64,000 nt of DNA, taken from contig CAIIXF020000008.1 of assembly GCA_903813345.2 (NCBI GenBank), positions 38,314,867-38,378,866 of the forward strand, in the 5' to 3' direction. The stretch comes from Owenia fusiformis (taxonomy: Eukaryota; Annelida; Polychaeta; Sabellida; Oweniidae). Position numbers and translations under genes: made by a program. Of this stretch, positions 36,201 to 44,954 are shown piece after piece. Position 1 is the first letter of the stretch, and every line of letters starts with the position of its first letter. Below the pieces are notes generated by a model. The model saw nothing but the letters and a program-made list of their open reading frames with translations, was not told the origin of the DNA and did not search any database.

Positions 36201-39200
36201 TGTATGTTCATGATGTCATGATTTCATTACGTGAGAAAAACATTGCACGAAAAAAGTTGAGGCGCAAACATGTATTAAAGGGTGACGCATATCGTTTAGC
36301 AAATCGAACGCTCGTTTCTGGTGTTGCTCACCGTTTAGTATAAAAGGCCCGATCCCGGAATAATACTCAAGGGTTCACAGGTTCGAGATCGTTGTGTCAA
36401 CACCTCTAACTGTTATATAGCATAAGTATATTATAGATCGTCACACATTTATAAAAGGGTGATTTTTATTTTGACAAATCAATTCCACATTTATGGATGA
36501 AGTTTCAGGATCTTCTATTTGTGTATAATAAGGAAAAATTGGCATCTAAATTTCCCCATAACGTAATAGCACACAGCTTGGCATATGAAATATCCTACAA
36601 ATGAAACAAAGCAAGACAAACCGGTTTCTAATACAAGGATTTATATTGGCTGTTGTACATGTATTCTTTGAACGCAATCACTCTTTGGATAACGTTTTCA
36701 AAATCATTATAAACGGATTACTTTATCTCAAAGACAATTTCAATAAACTGGATTTTACAGAACTCCCCTTATTTCTTAAAAATGGACCGATCCAGTTGAT
36801 TCGCCTGGAGCCGCCATATTGTTTTTATACGGGATGCTAATCGGAACCCTTTAAGACCCTGAAAACCATGCGTTTTTCACATTATGAAAAGGGAGAAGAG
36901 CTAAAGATGGTTTCTAGAAATGGTTTAAAGGTCATTTAAAATAAAATTACCCAAAATACCGAACAATATACCAAACGATAAGAAAACTAGTTAATTTGTT
37001 TTAGTAGTTTCTCTAAAGTTTACCATTATTTATTACATTAAACATGTTTAAAGTATCCAGAAAAACAGTGTTTTCTCCGCGATGAAATTAAAGTTGATTT
37101 GAAGTGCGTGTAGACCTGCGCAAAAAACAAACTTCCAAAAGTTGACGTCATTTGATATCCGGGCTTTGTTTTGTCATCCGGGCTTTGTTCAGATAAGTGA
37201 AACTTGAAACATAGAAGCAAGAAAAGAACTCTCTATGTTTTCTGTTTTCTTGCTAAAAGGTCTCTACCACTATCTCCTGCCCCTCTCTATGCTGCACATC
37301 CAACCCTGTTCATAAATAGGATGACTTCACTGCAAAATATATATTTTTAATTTTGAGTTACCTTTCCCTTTTAGATGCTTGATTTTCAAAATCCCCCCAA
37401 ATATGCCAAGTTGCCTTGTTTCTGGGTCTATCGTCACCTCAGATGATACAATGAAGCAATTTGTGACATTGATTGACATGTTTCAGGTATATGCAAGTCA
37501 ACCTAACTTTGAATGATCTTTCCAATGGTATATCAGACAAGATATCTCAAAGGAGAAGCTCCTCTGGACATAATTTACGTAACCTCTTAACTTTGGTCTT
37601 ATCGATCGACCAATCGTTATTTTGAAATATTTGAAATAGCACCCATTGGCAGTGCCACGAGGCGGTGGCACTGCAAGCAAATCCGGCACATAAAAGTAAC
37701 ATGTCATCTCATTTCAGAATTTTGTTTTCCAACGTGTGACACGTTGTGACATGTTGATAAAGGCTCGTACAGTGTTACAAAGATTTGGTCTAGCCGGTGG
37801 TGACATTACATTTTATGAGCAATTCCGTATATTTTTATTCATTTCAAATGGCAGCATCTGACATTTGAGGAAAAATAAAAACTTATAGTAAATACAGGTG
37901 TAGCAATACTCAATGAGAAAGCGGCAATACATAACAATAGGTTCAGACAAAAATATGAAACAACAAAATAAATCAATAACAACTAACAACTTTTATTGTA
38001 AACCTTATACTGAAAATATACAATTGCTAAAAGTGTCACCAATTCGTGCAAAGTATTTTACGTGTCATTAAAATAAATAAAACATAAACATAGAAATGAA
38101 CAATTCAATGATTATTCTCACTGCCTTTCCTGTTTTGACTCACAGTAAGTTTTTCTTCTTCGTTTCAGTAAAATGGAAAGTTTGAAAAATTGAACTTCCA
38201 TATGGTTTTTAAAAAAGTGGATTCATGCCAATAATTTTTTCATATTGACTAGCAATCATATTTTTTATCTATACAATGTTATAATGTATTTACAAACATA
38301 TCACACTACAAATAAACGTGCTATCAATTGCATGGTATTGTCTCAAGGCCTAGAAATGAAATGGAAACGATAAAAAGTCATATCGGGTATTGGCTCACCA
38401 ATGTGTCCCTGCATAGTGTATTATATGAATTACTCCACTTCGGGTAAGCTTTTAATAGCTTTCAATAAAGCTGAAAAAAGATCGACGAACGATTGGCATA
38501 ACGGAGAAAATGTGTTTTAAAAATATACTTGATACTGCATTCCCGGGCCTAGGGCCTCAGACATGATTACAACTATTTGATAAAGAGAAATAACTGTACA
38601 CTCCGTACGTTTAAAGGGACAATATGTTTTTGCAATATCATTCCATGGCATACTTTTTTTTACTAAAAGACCAACACTTGTCACTTCATTTCAAGAAAAT
38701 AAAGATGGTGTCGCAGATCTAATGTCTTTCACAGTAGTAGGTCTACTTCGATAGATCTCAAATTATTTTAAACTCAGGCATTTATTTATCTTGAATTTCA
38801 ATAACTTAAATTTTTGATCAGATACTTAACAGTACCTTCGCCTTTTCAGAAATAAAATCAGGACCGATAGGTTGCCTCTAACATTTTAAATTGTTTATCC
38901 TTTCGTATTCCTTTAACCCTTTCACGACGATAGGCTCCATATGGAGCCCTATTATATAATACCTTTCAGGACGATGGGCTCCTTTTGGCACCATTATTTT
39001 TATTTCTATGCATCAATGAAATGACAATATCTCCAGTTCTATTCAGTATTTTTACACCAAATTTTGACAAGTTGTTAAAATGTGATAGTCCTTCTTAAAA
39101 AATGTATTTAGGTGATTCAATTTAAAGCATACGTCCTGGGATATAGGTAATTTACAGTTTTTCCCTAAAAACTGCTCTTACTTATCCGTCACCAGTCCAA

Positions 39201-40967
39201 TATTTTCCTCTTATATTCACGTCAGGAAAGGGTTAAATGTCACAAAACTAGATTCATTGACATAAGAATCACAAATAAAATTACCAACAGTGATATAGAA
39301 AGGTACCAGTAATTAAAAAACATAGAAAGGCACCAGCAATTAAAAAACATAGAAAGTAATTACCAGCAATTAAAAAACATAGAAAGGCACCAGCAATTAA
39401 AAAATAAGAAAGTTACCAGTAATTAAAAAACAAAGAAAGTTACCAGCAATTAAAAACGGAAAGTCACCGACGACATTAGCATCATGTACAGACAGTTAAC
39501 AACCAACAAATACAAAATGATGAATGCTAAACAGCTTCAAATGAAAATTTGCTTGAAATTAAAAATGTTTCGGTAGGATAAAATATCCATCAGAAAAGGT
39601 ATTTGCATTACTAGAAGTTTATTGAGAAGTGTTCGGTGTTTACATACCTAGTGTTTTAACTGTAAATTGGTTACTAATTAGACAATATTGGTCAAATAAA
39701 TAGGTTTAACTGTCCATCATTTGTGGTTGAGTAATGAGTGTAACACTTGTAATTACTAAAACGCCCATAGAAATGTCTCAAAATGAAATGTTTCAAATGT
39801 CCAATAACACAGCTCAATATGTAGCATACAAAATTAATGTCAGTCCCTTTGTAGATGAAACACAACGCAATCCCAGATTGACCTTTTCACCCCGAATCAA
39901 AACTTCTTGAAAGAAATTTATTTCTAGCGATTTTTGCTAGGCACAAAATATCTTATATTTTGTCTATCTCAAGCTGATTAATTTATAGTCCCATGCTGTA
40001 CTATATAGTCACATACTGAATCCAATAGTCTCATAAGTCCTATACTGTACTGTAGTCCCATACTGTACTGTATAGTCCCATAGTGTACTGTATAGTCCCA
40101 CTGTACTGTATAGTCCCATAGTGTAATGTATAGTCCCATAGTGTACTGTATAGTCCCATCCTGTACTGTTGTCCTATACTGTACTGTATAGTCCCATATT
40201 GTACTGTGTAGTCCCATACTGTACTGTATAGTCCCATACTGTACTGTAAAGTCCCATACTGTACTGTAGTCCCATACTTTACTGTATAGTCCCATACTGT
40301 ACTGTATAGTCCCATAGTGTACTGTATAGTCCCATAGTGTACTGTATAGTCCCATACTGTACTGTAGTCCCATACTGTACTGTATAGTCCCATAGCGTCC
40401 CATACTGTACTGTAGTCCCATACTGTACTGTATTTCCATACTGCACTGTATGTATGGTCCCATACTGTACTGTATAGTCCCATACTGTACTGTATAGTCC
40501 CACAATGTATCGTATAGTGACATACTAAACCATATAGTCCCATACTGTACTTTACAGTCCCATTTTGTAACTGTATTGCATAGTCCATACTGAACTGTAT
40601 AGTCACATTCTGAAGTCGAATTGTCCAATTTAAACGGAAAAGTGACATGCTGAACTGTATTAAGTCACAGATCAAACTTCATAGTCCCATTCGAAATAGT
40701 CAAATACATATTTGATCATATTGTCTCATATATGACTATAACTAAGTGACTGCTTACTTTTAATAGAAAAACTCATCAACAAATCTAGAACAGCGAAACC
40801 CCAAAGCTATCAATTAAGGACACATTTAAACTAAAGTGACATACCCTTTTAAAAAATAATTATTAAAATATAATAGAATATGAAAATTCCTACTCACCTC
40901 GTGCTAGTTCAATATTGAGGACAACCGTAAAAAGAATAAAAGTCTTGAAAACTGAAGGAAATTTCAT
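23580..40967 (-). CDS. Secreted EGF-like plus pancreatic-lipase-family enzyme (13-14 exons)
   Basis: Minus-strand exons in transcript order: 40967-40898, (35645-35619, weak), 35300-35104, 34670-34454, 29950-29793, 28178-27938, 27592-27473, 27092-27056, 26215-26063, 25698-25593, 25132-24904, 24748-24530, 24254-24142, 23786-23580. Phases are consistent throughout, giving about 697 aa with a TAG stop. Order of domains: signal peptide (1-23), charged helical region (about 24-303), EGF-like module (304-343), lipase fold (about 345-697). Catalytic Ser499 in GHSLGSH, Asp521 in ITGLDPAGP, His598 in CHHARS; oxyanion-side HGF in [10 protein letters not shown]. Predicted to hydrolyse acylglycerols or phospholipids outside the cell. 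No PLAT/C2 domain follows. Residue numbers assume the weak exon is used. The N-terminal region matches no family I recognise. Confidence 0.85.
24530..25132 (-). CDS. Lipase gene exons with catalytic Ser and Asp
   Basis: Exon 25132-24904 reads [18 protein letters not shown] and [18 protein letters not shown]; the Ser in GHSLG is the nucleophile. Exon 24748-24530 completes [14 protein letters not shown], with the catalytic Asp, then [19 protein letters not shown] and [15 protein letters not shown]. The chain then enters an unusually basic lid, RRKRKKR. The beta9 loop between HTD and GHVDF is about as long as in true pancreatic lipases. Confidence 0.9.
25593..27092 (-). CDS. Lipase gene exons encoding the start of the lipase fold
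   Basis: Exons 27092-27056 ([12 protein letters not shown]), 26215-26063 and 25698-25593. The middle exon gives [30 protein letters not shown], matching the opening of pancreatic lipases (Cys-rich turn, then P-x-D/N with beta strand). The third gives [20 protein letters not shown], the HGF oxyanion-side motif. The 25593 donor GAG|GTTAGT is paired with the acceptor ATCAG at 25133; an alternative pair (donor TTCA|GTAAAG with acceptor AACAG, about 10 bp upstream) also keeps the frame. Confidence 0.8.
25885..26052. mobile_element. Degenerate copy of the ATATTGG/TATCCC palindromic element
   Basis: Contains ATAGATCATCCTAT, GGATATTGGGCTTACCCC and, inversely, AAGGGATAAACTCAATATCC. It resembles the reverse complement of 31182-31348 and is more diverged. 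It lies just beside the 26063 donor of the lipase gene. Confidence 0.55.
27473..27592 (-). CDS. Lipase gene exon encoding an EGF-like domain
   Basis: A 120-nt exon, phase 1 at both ends as is usual for shuffled EGF modules. It reads [26 protein letters not shown], then [12 protein letters not shown]. The six cysteines follow the C-x4-C-x5-C-x8-C-x-C-x8-C pattern of an EGF-like fold. The short DGSDVGF loop lacks an obvious calcium-binding D-x-D/N-E start. Confidence 0.85.
27600..27812. repeat. 18-bp minisatellite beside the EGF exon
   Basis: About 11 copies of TTATGGCGTTCAACATTT with point variants. It starts within 10 bp of the acceptor of the EGF exon (27592) and fills much of the intron to 27938. 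Confidence 0.9.
27938..29950 (-). CDS. Lipase gene exons for novel N-terminal helical region, part 2
   Basis: Exon 29950-29793 (acceptor TTCCTTTTAG) encodes [20 protein letters not shown] and [14 protein letters not shown], again helical. Exon 28178-27938 (acceptor GGTTTTGTAG) encodes a strongly basic segment, [20 protein letters not shown] and [15 protein letters not shown], then NCTKAEEP (a sequon NCT) just before the EGF exon. The high Lys/Arg content could mediate binding to acidic surfaces or heparin-like glycans (inference). Confidence 0.7.
29275..29720. repeat. 126-bp satellite with internal inverted arms
   Basis: About 3.5 copies of a 126-bp unit, nearly identical. Each unit holds CGAAGATGGCCGAAGATG and its inverse CATCTTCGGCCATCTTCG, so single units can fold back. 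Since 126 is 42 codons, the minus strand keeps a 117-residue open frame of repeats ([20 protein letters not shown]). It is intronic in the lipase gene, directly downstream of the 29793 donor. Confidence 0.85.
31182..31348. mobile_element. Long palindromic MITE
   Basis: Nearly the whole stretch is one imperfect palindrome: CAATATAATATATCTGCCCG and GGGTAGATATATTATATTGG are opposed around GAGGGCCGTAGGTCCC, flanked by GTTCAGGATATTGGGATTAT and its inverse. Related half-sites occur at 25885-26052 and 42722-42790. Confidence 0.75.
31598..31655. repeat. Short GC-rich palindrome cluster
   Basis: AGCGGGCAGATATA and TATATCTGCCCGCT are inverted, and TATATCTGCCCGCT recurs at about 31642 after GGAGCGGGACGT. 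It may be a remnant of the neighbouring palindromic family. Confidence 0.6.
32284..32345. repeat. 31-bp tandem duplication
   Basis: TAGTACAATGACATCAAACA followed by TGACATTG occurs twice head to tail, with no other notable content. Confidence 0.7.
32346..34453. other. Intron of the lipase gene with no recognised feature
   Basis: AT-rich. Short open frames (33163-33601, 33936-34264) have no splice-site support or recognisable motifs. Confidence 0.4.
34454..35300 (-). CDS. Lipase gene exons for novel N-terminal helical region, part 1
   Basis: Exon 35300-35104 (acceptor ACTTTTCCAG, 65 codons) reads [31 protein letters not shown] and is amphipathic helical, rich in Lys, Val and Leu. Exon 34670-34454 (acceptor CTCTTTCTAG, donor GTGAGT) reads [20 protein letters not shown] and ends PIECT. 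Together they look like a helical bundle, with one Cys. No family recognised. Confidence 0.7.
34812..34995. mobile_element. Palindromic MITE, copy 2, in a lipase intron
   Basis: Inverted ends AGCTTGTATTCGCGAATGCA and TGCATTCGCGAATACAAGCT are near perfect, with internal CTACTATTTTATGGG and CATAAAATAGTAGG arms and GGCTACCGGATT / AATCCGGTAGCC arms. Shares ends and inner arms with 22135-22299. Lies in the intron between exons 34454-34670 and 35104-35300 of the minus-strand lipase gene. Confidence 0.8.
35440..35515. repeat. Tetranucleotide GACA/GACC/GAAC microsatellite
   Basis: GACAGACAGACA passes into CCGACCGACCGAAC and ACGAACGATCGACC units. The minus-strand open frame across it (Cys/Arg/Ser/Val repeats) is an artefact. 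Confidence 0.9.
35619..35645 (-). CDS. Lipase gene, possible 27-nt micro-exon
   Basis: A good donor (TTCTG|GTAAGT) at 35619 follows an open 27-nt stretch (EGDLELLLS) that is phase 1 at both ends, so it may be included or skipped without changing frame. The acceptor (CTGAAAG) has no pyrimidine tract, so it may be spurious. Confidence 0.3.
37649..37674. repeat. Perfect 10-bp GC-rich hairpin
   Basis: GCAGTGCCAC and GTGGCACTGC flank GAGGCG within AT-rich intron DNA. Could be an RNA hairpin or element relic; no neighbouring gene explains it. Confidence 0.5.
38913..39236. mobile_element. piggyBac-like MITE with TTAA target duplication
   Basis: Left end TTAACCCTTTCACGACG and right end CGTCAGGAAAGGGTTAA are inverted, each bounded by TTAA, the strict target site of piggyBac transposases; the CCCTTT start is typical of their termini. 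About 320 bp, no coding capacity. Lies in the first large lipase intron. Confidence 0.8.
39292..39470. repeat. About 27-bp minisatellite
   Basis: Seven or so imperfect copies of CCAGCAATTAAAAAACATAG plus AAAGGCA/AAAGTTA, immediately after the piggyBac-like element. Confidence 0.8.
39985..40600. repeat. 20-bp minisatellite TAGTCCCATACTGTACTGTA
   Basis: About 30 copies with 3-bp deletions and point variants, decaying toward 40600. Three units equal 60 nt, so the minus strand stays open in several frames for up to 216 codons ([19 protein letters not shown]). This is an intronic repeat, not a protein. Confidence 0.9.
40898..40967 (-). CDS. Lipase gene exon 1: signal peptide
   Basis: ATG at 40967-40965 opens [23 protein letters not shown]: basic n-region, then a hydrophobic core typical of a secretory signal, then a donor GAG|GTGAGT (phase 1). 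Cleavage probably falls near the exon end. This exon lies about 5.3 kb from the next one; assignment rests on matching phase and the need of a secreted lipase for a signal peptide. Confidence 0.7.
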
Positions 40968-41046
40968 CTTTTGTACTAACTTAAGAGCAGTTCACAATCC
41001 CTCTCTACTGAAGACGAGAAACAAGTTGAATGAATGCATGGGCCTG

Positions 41047-41053
41047 TTTTATA
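41047..41053 (-). promoter_or_regulatory. Putative TATA box of the lipase gene
   Basis: On the minus strand TATAAAA lies about 80 nt upstream of the signal-peptide ATG, a spacing that would place transcription start around 41020. Inferred from sequence only. Confidence 0.45.
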
Positions 41054-41059
41054 TGGCGT

Positions 41060-42500
41060 GTTGTAGTAGTACGTACTGAAAGTAAATATAAATAATACAC
41101 ACCCCTGAATATAACGTCAGGTCATTTAGGCCTAGACGCGGGAAGTAGTGTTCATAGAACATAAAAATATAAATTAAACAAGTTTGAAGTTCAGACTTAA
41201 AATTGTGCTGAAATAAATCAGGATATTTCTGAAAATGAGAGAAATTGAGTGAATTGAGCATGGTTTAAGCTAAACATACCTTGGTGTTAATTTGAATGAT
41301 AGAAACACTAATATTATTATAGAATGGAATGACTAGACTTAAATTGAGTGCAATTTTATTGGTAGAATTTTTCAAGATTTAACTAGGTGAGTGGCGTGTT
41401 ATTTTCTACTGATCGGATTGGACCGTCACCTCCTGACCATACGGCAGGAGTGGTTGAATCATTCAATGTATGACCATTGTCGTAATTTGCCGCATTCCAT
41501 ATGTGACCATTGTCGTAATTTGTCGTCTGCTAGTGCTGATAAATCATTTATTTTTTGCTAAAATTCGAAAGAAGTGTCTTATATTTTCGCATATTTGTAC
41601 ACATTATGAAGTCTGCGTTAAGCCTGATTTGCTAACTCAATTGTAACTTAGAATTCGAATGGAAAACGTATTATGTCTCCCATTCGAATTCTATTTTACA
41701 AAAAGTCATCTTTATTATTTTCTATAGGGGTTTGTTTACTATATCAAACATCCCCCCCCCAATGAAGTTAAAGTGAAAAAAATACATTTTAAATGTCTCT
41801 TTTAAAGAGAGTGTGAAATGAAATGAATTATGAATGATTATCAAAGGACTTTACATAGAAACATACACAGGGGTAATATTTCATAAAATAAACAGTATGA
41901 ATTTAGGAAATCTTCAGACTTACCAAACAAAAAGAAAGTTCATAATAACCCTTAAAAATATATAAAAGTATTCTGTTTAACATAGTGGGAAAATATGAAT
42001 AGTCAAACTATGGAGTAATTTTTTAAAGAAACACTTAATGACATCGCCAACATTTAAAAAGGTTAATACTTAATTTTTTTTAATTATGAATAGTAAGTAG
42101 AACATAAGATCAAGTATTTAAAGTTAAACACACGCTTAAAATACATCATTCAAAAATGTTCAATCCAGCTCACAATAGATTAGATCTCCTTATGCCAGTC
42201 AACGCCAAAAATATATTCGACTGTGTAGTATTGTCAATAAGCCGTTACAATGAAGAAATTATAATTACTGATGGTCATTGTATGGAAAATATTACAAACT
42301 TTTTACATGCATGAGCATAGATTAGAATTTCGGTTGAATATTTAATTCGACTGCTACATGAATTTGAGTGTAATTATAATAAGCCTATATCAAGCAAAAA
42401 TATTTCTGTAGAAAAACTTCAAAAAAGATTGCAAAAATACGAGCGCCGAAAAAAACGCACGCATTTCGTTCGGATTTTTCAGGCGAATCCTCTATATACC
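41060..42500. other. Upstream flank of the lipase gene, no gene recognised
   Basis: AT-rich. Holds a direct repeat TGACCATTGTCGTAATTTG at about 41470 and 41505, and an inverted AGAATTCGAATGG / CCATTCGAATTCT near 41650-41692. No coding exon supported. Confidence 0.4.
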
Positions 42501-42503
42501 CGC

Positions 42504-42790
42504 CTTTATCCTATGCCAAGTAGAGTTTTAGGGAGATACTGTAAGTTGGTAAGATATATCCCGTATCCTGATTTTGAGGTTTCCATATCCTGAACCTCCA
42601 TATCTCCCGCTCCAGGGCATATCTTCCCGCTAAGAAAAATTGAAAAAAAGAAAAAATGTGAAAAAATTGAAAAAATAAAAAAATTGAAAGAAAATTAGAA
42701 AACTCTACTTGGTATTGGATAAAGCAGTTATGTACGGTCGGTTTGGATATTGGGTTCATCCCTCGTGAGATATGCACATCTACCCCCTCC
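42504..42790. mobile_element. Hairpin element plus half palindrome
   Basis: CCTATGCCAAGTAGAGTTTT (about 42510) pairs with AAAACTCTACTTGGTATTGG (about 42700). Inside, CAGGATACGGGATATATC-type arms are also opposed. The adjoining 42735-42790 (CGGTCGGTTTGGATATTGGG) resembles one half of the 31182 palindrome. Confidence 0.55.
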
Positions 42791-42799
42791 CCGTTGACT

Positions 42800-44950
42800 G
42801 ACATTTTATGCGAAAAGTTTGAGGTGTTCAAAGTTTGGCCTAAAATACAATAAAATTTAAACCAAGGTGTTCAAAATTTGGATCAAGGTGTCCACAATTT
42901 GAGGGAAGGTGTTCAACATTTGTAAGTCACTCATGTTAGGTATTCCCAAGTTGACAGGCCTGGTGTAATTTTATGACCTCCAGGGATAACTATTTCCCTC
43001 TCAATTAGATTTTCCTGGATCCTTATTCCACTATTTTCCTTAATTCTCCTACATTCAACCAGGCAAGTAGAAGTAAATACTACGAAGAAGAGAACCTAGA
43101 GGACCACGATTCTACACATTTATGAACGTGTCGCTTACATTTATAATTATATGCGGGCAAATACGGGATGTCTTCTGACGTGGTCATTTGGGGGTATTTT
43201 GAATGCAAGACATTAAATGACCCTTGAAATCATAATTGGTTTGAACTCGTTACCCCTCATATTTTACATCAAAGAACTCTAATGACCCAGTGGCCTGACT
43301 GGGGTCAAGATTTTTATGTATGAATTAGGAGCGGATCCAAGCTTTCCGATAAAAATCAGCGCTTCGTTAAACGAACTACATGTAGGGTTTGTTCAGGAGT
43401 CAAAAAGTCAGAGATCGTAAAATTTCAAAGTAGTTGCTAGACATAATCAGAAGTGAGATTGTCATTTTTGTAAAATCAATTTTGCAATCAGTATGGAGAT
43501 GGTACACGCATGCGCGACTGCTACATGTATATCAAATACTGTAAATTAGAATCCCGTGACCTGATTATGAAGGTTCCAAGTTGAGGCACCAAACAGAGAT
43601 AAACAGCATTGTGATAAGAGCAGTTTTCCACGTGATAATTCAAATGAAGTCATATCGAAATGTGCCCATTTATCTGTAAAAATAAAGAAACGTAGACTAA
43701 AACTATAAATAATTTTACCCTAAGAATTGCAAAAATACAAAAACGCATTAAATCTCAATTTGACCACACAATAGAGAAACTATATATGGTGTCCTCTATT
43801 TTGCAATTTCTGCCATTTACGATAGCCATATACTGTTTTTTCCTCTTAAATATATGGGTCAAGATGAAATGGATAGGCTCCGTCAATAAATATGAACTCA
43901 AACACTTTGGTACAAAATACGGTTGCATAACTCAACACGGTACTTAAATAATGCAGATAATCAATTTTCCAACTGAACAAAAACAAGAGTGCTGTTAATG
44001 ACAATGACAGGGTGGTCCGTGTTGTGCCAGTTAATCCATTAACAAAACCTGCACAATTTTAAGTTGATATAGGCAAAGAATTACGCAATAGCAAGTTACA
44101 ATTACTACAATTTATTGTACAGTACTAAAACACAAATATATCGTACAAATAAACATGTTTGGCATAGGGAATACAATGTGATATTGTACGACTATACAGT
44201 ACATCCCATTACCAACAAACATGATTAGTTTGGTTGGTATAACCATCACAAAGATGATTAAGATGAACATTCATGCGTGAAAATGTTTTGGTAGATAGAT
44301 TTAATAGGTAGGTAGATTTAATTATAAAAATCGAAAATAAGGTTAAAAACATTTTTAGGCATGAGTATATATATGTACTTTATCCTATTCATAGATTTAT
44401 ATGAGTAATTTTAAAGAACGTTCCTGTTTTTTGTTACATGTACATTTTCTATACTATGTTTCATGTACTATATAATAAACATCTACCCAAAAACTGGAAT
44501 TAAACACTTTGATTAAATTGATTGCATAATTAATGAATTATGGAAGCTATAGAACTTTATATTTTATTCAAAACATTTTTGCGAGAGATTCTATGTAAAA
44601 GCCATCACCTTATCGTAGGTAAGTCAAACATCCGATTTGTCGTCGTAAAATATGATGTTGTGATTCGGGGGATTGGTCAATGAATTATGTTATACTAGTA
44701 CTTGAAAATTAAAGTGCATTCATACACTCACATCCATTAATACACTTCCCATCCGTTATAGCAACTGACACAAATATCAAGCATAGATTTTAGACTGATA
44801 TAAAGATGGCAACAAAGGTAAAATTTTATATATTCTCTTTAAGAGATTATTGTATATGTAAAACAGATCTATTGCAGTGCCATCTTTATTGACAATTATT
44901 TCTATCGCACTTTGGCCTTTTTACTTCTAAGGTACATTGTACTTCTGATT
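42800..44950. other. Intergenic stretch with nothing recognised
   Basis: No open frame of note and no clear repeat besides GGTGTTCAAAATTTG-like words at 42825-42925. Probably spacer before the UGT cluster. Confidence 0.4.
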
Positions 44951-44954
44951 TATT

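Noticed and set aside
36601-36840. 79-aa plus-strand open frame
   Set aside because: No recognisable motif, lies in a large intron on the opposite strand, and splice context is lacking.
39978-40675. Minus-strand open frames of about 210 aa ([12 protein letters not shown] repeats)
   Set aside because: Produced by a 20-bp tandem repeat inside the first lipase intron; several frames are open at once.
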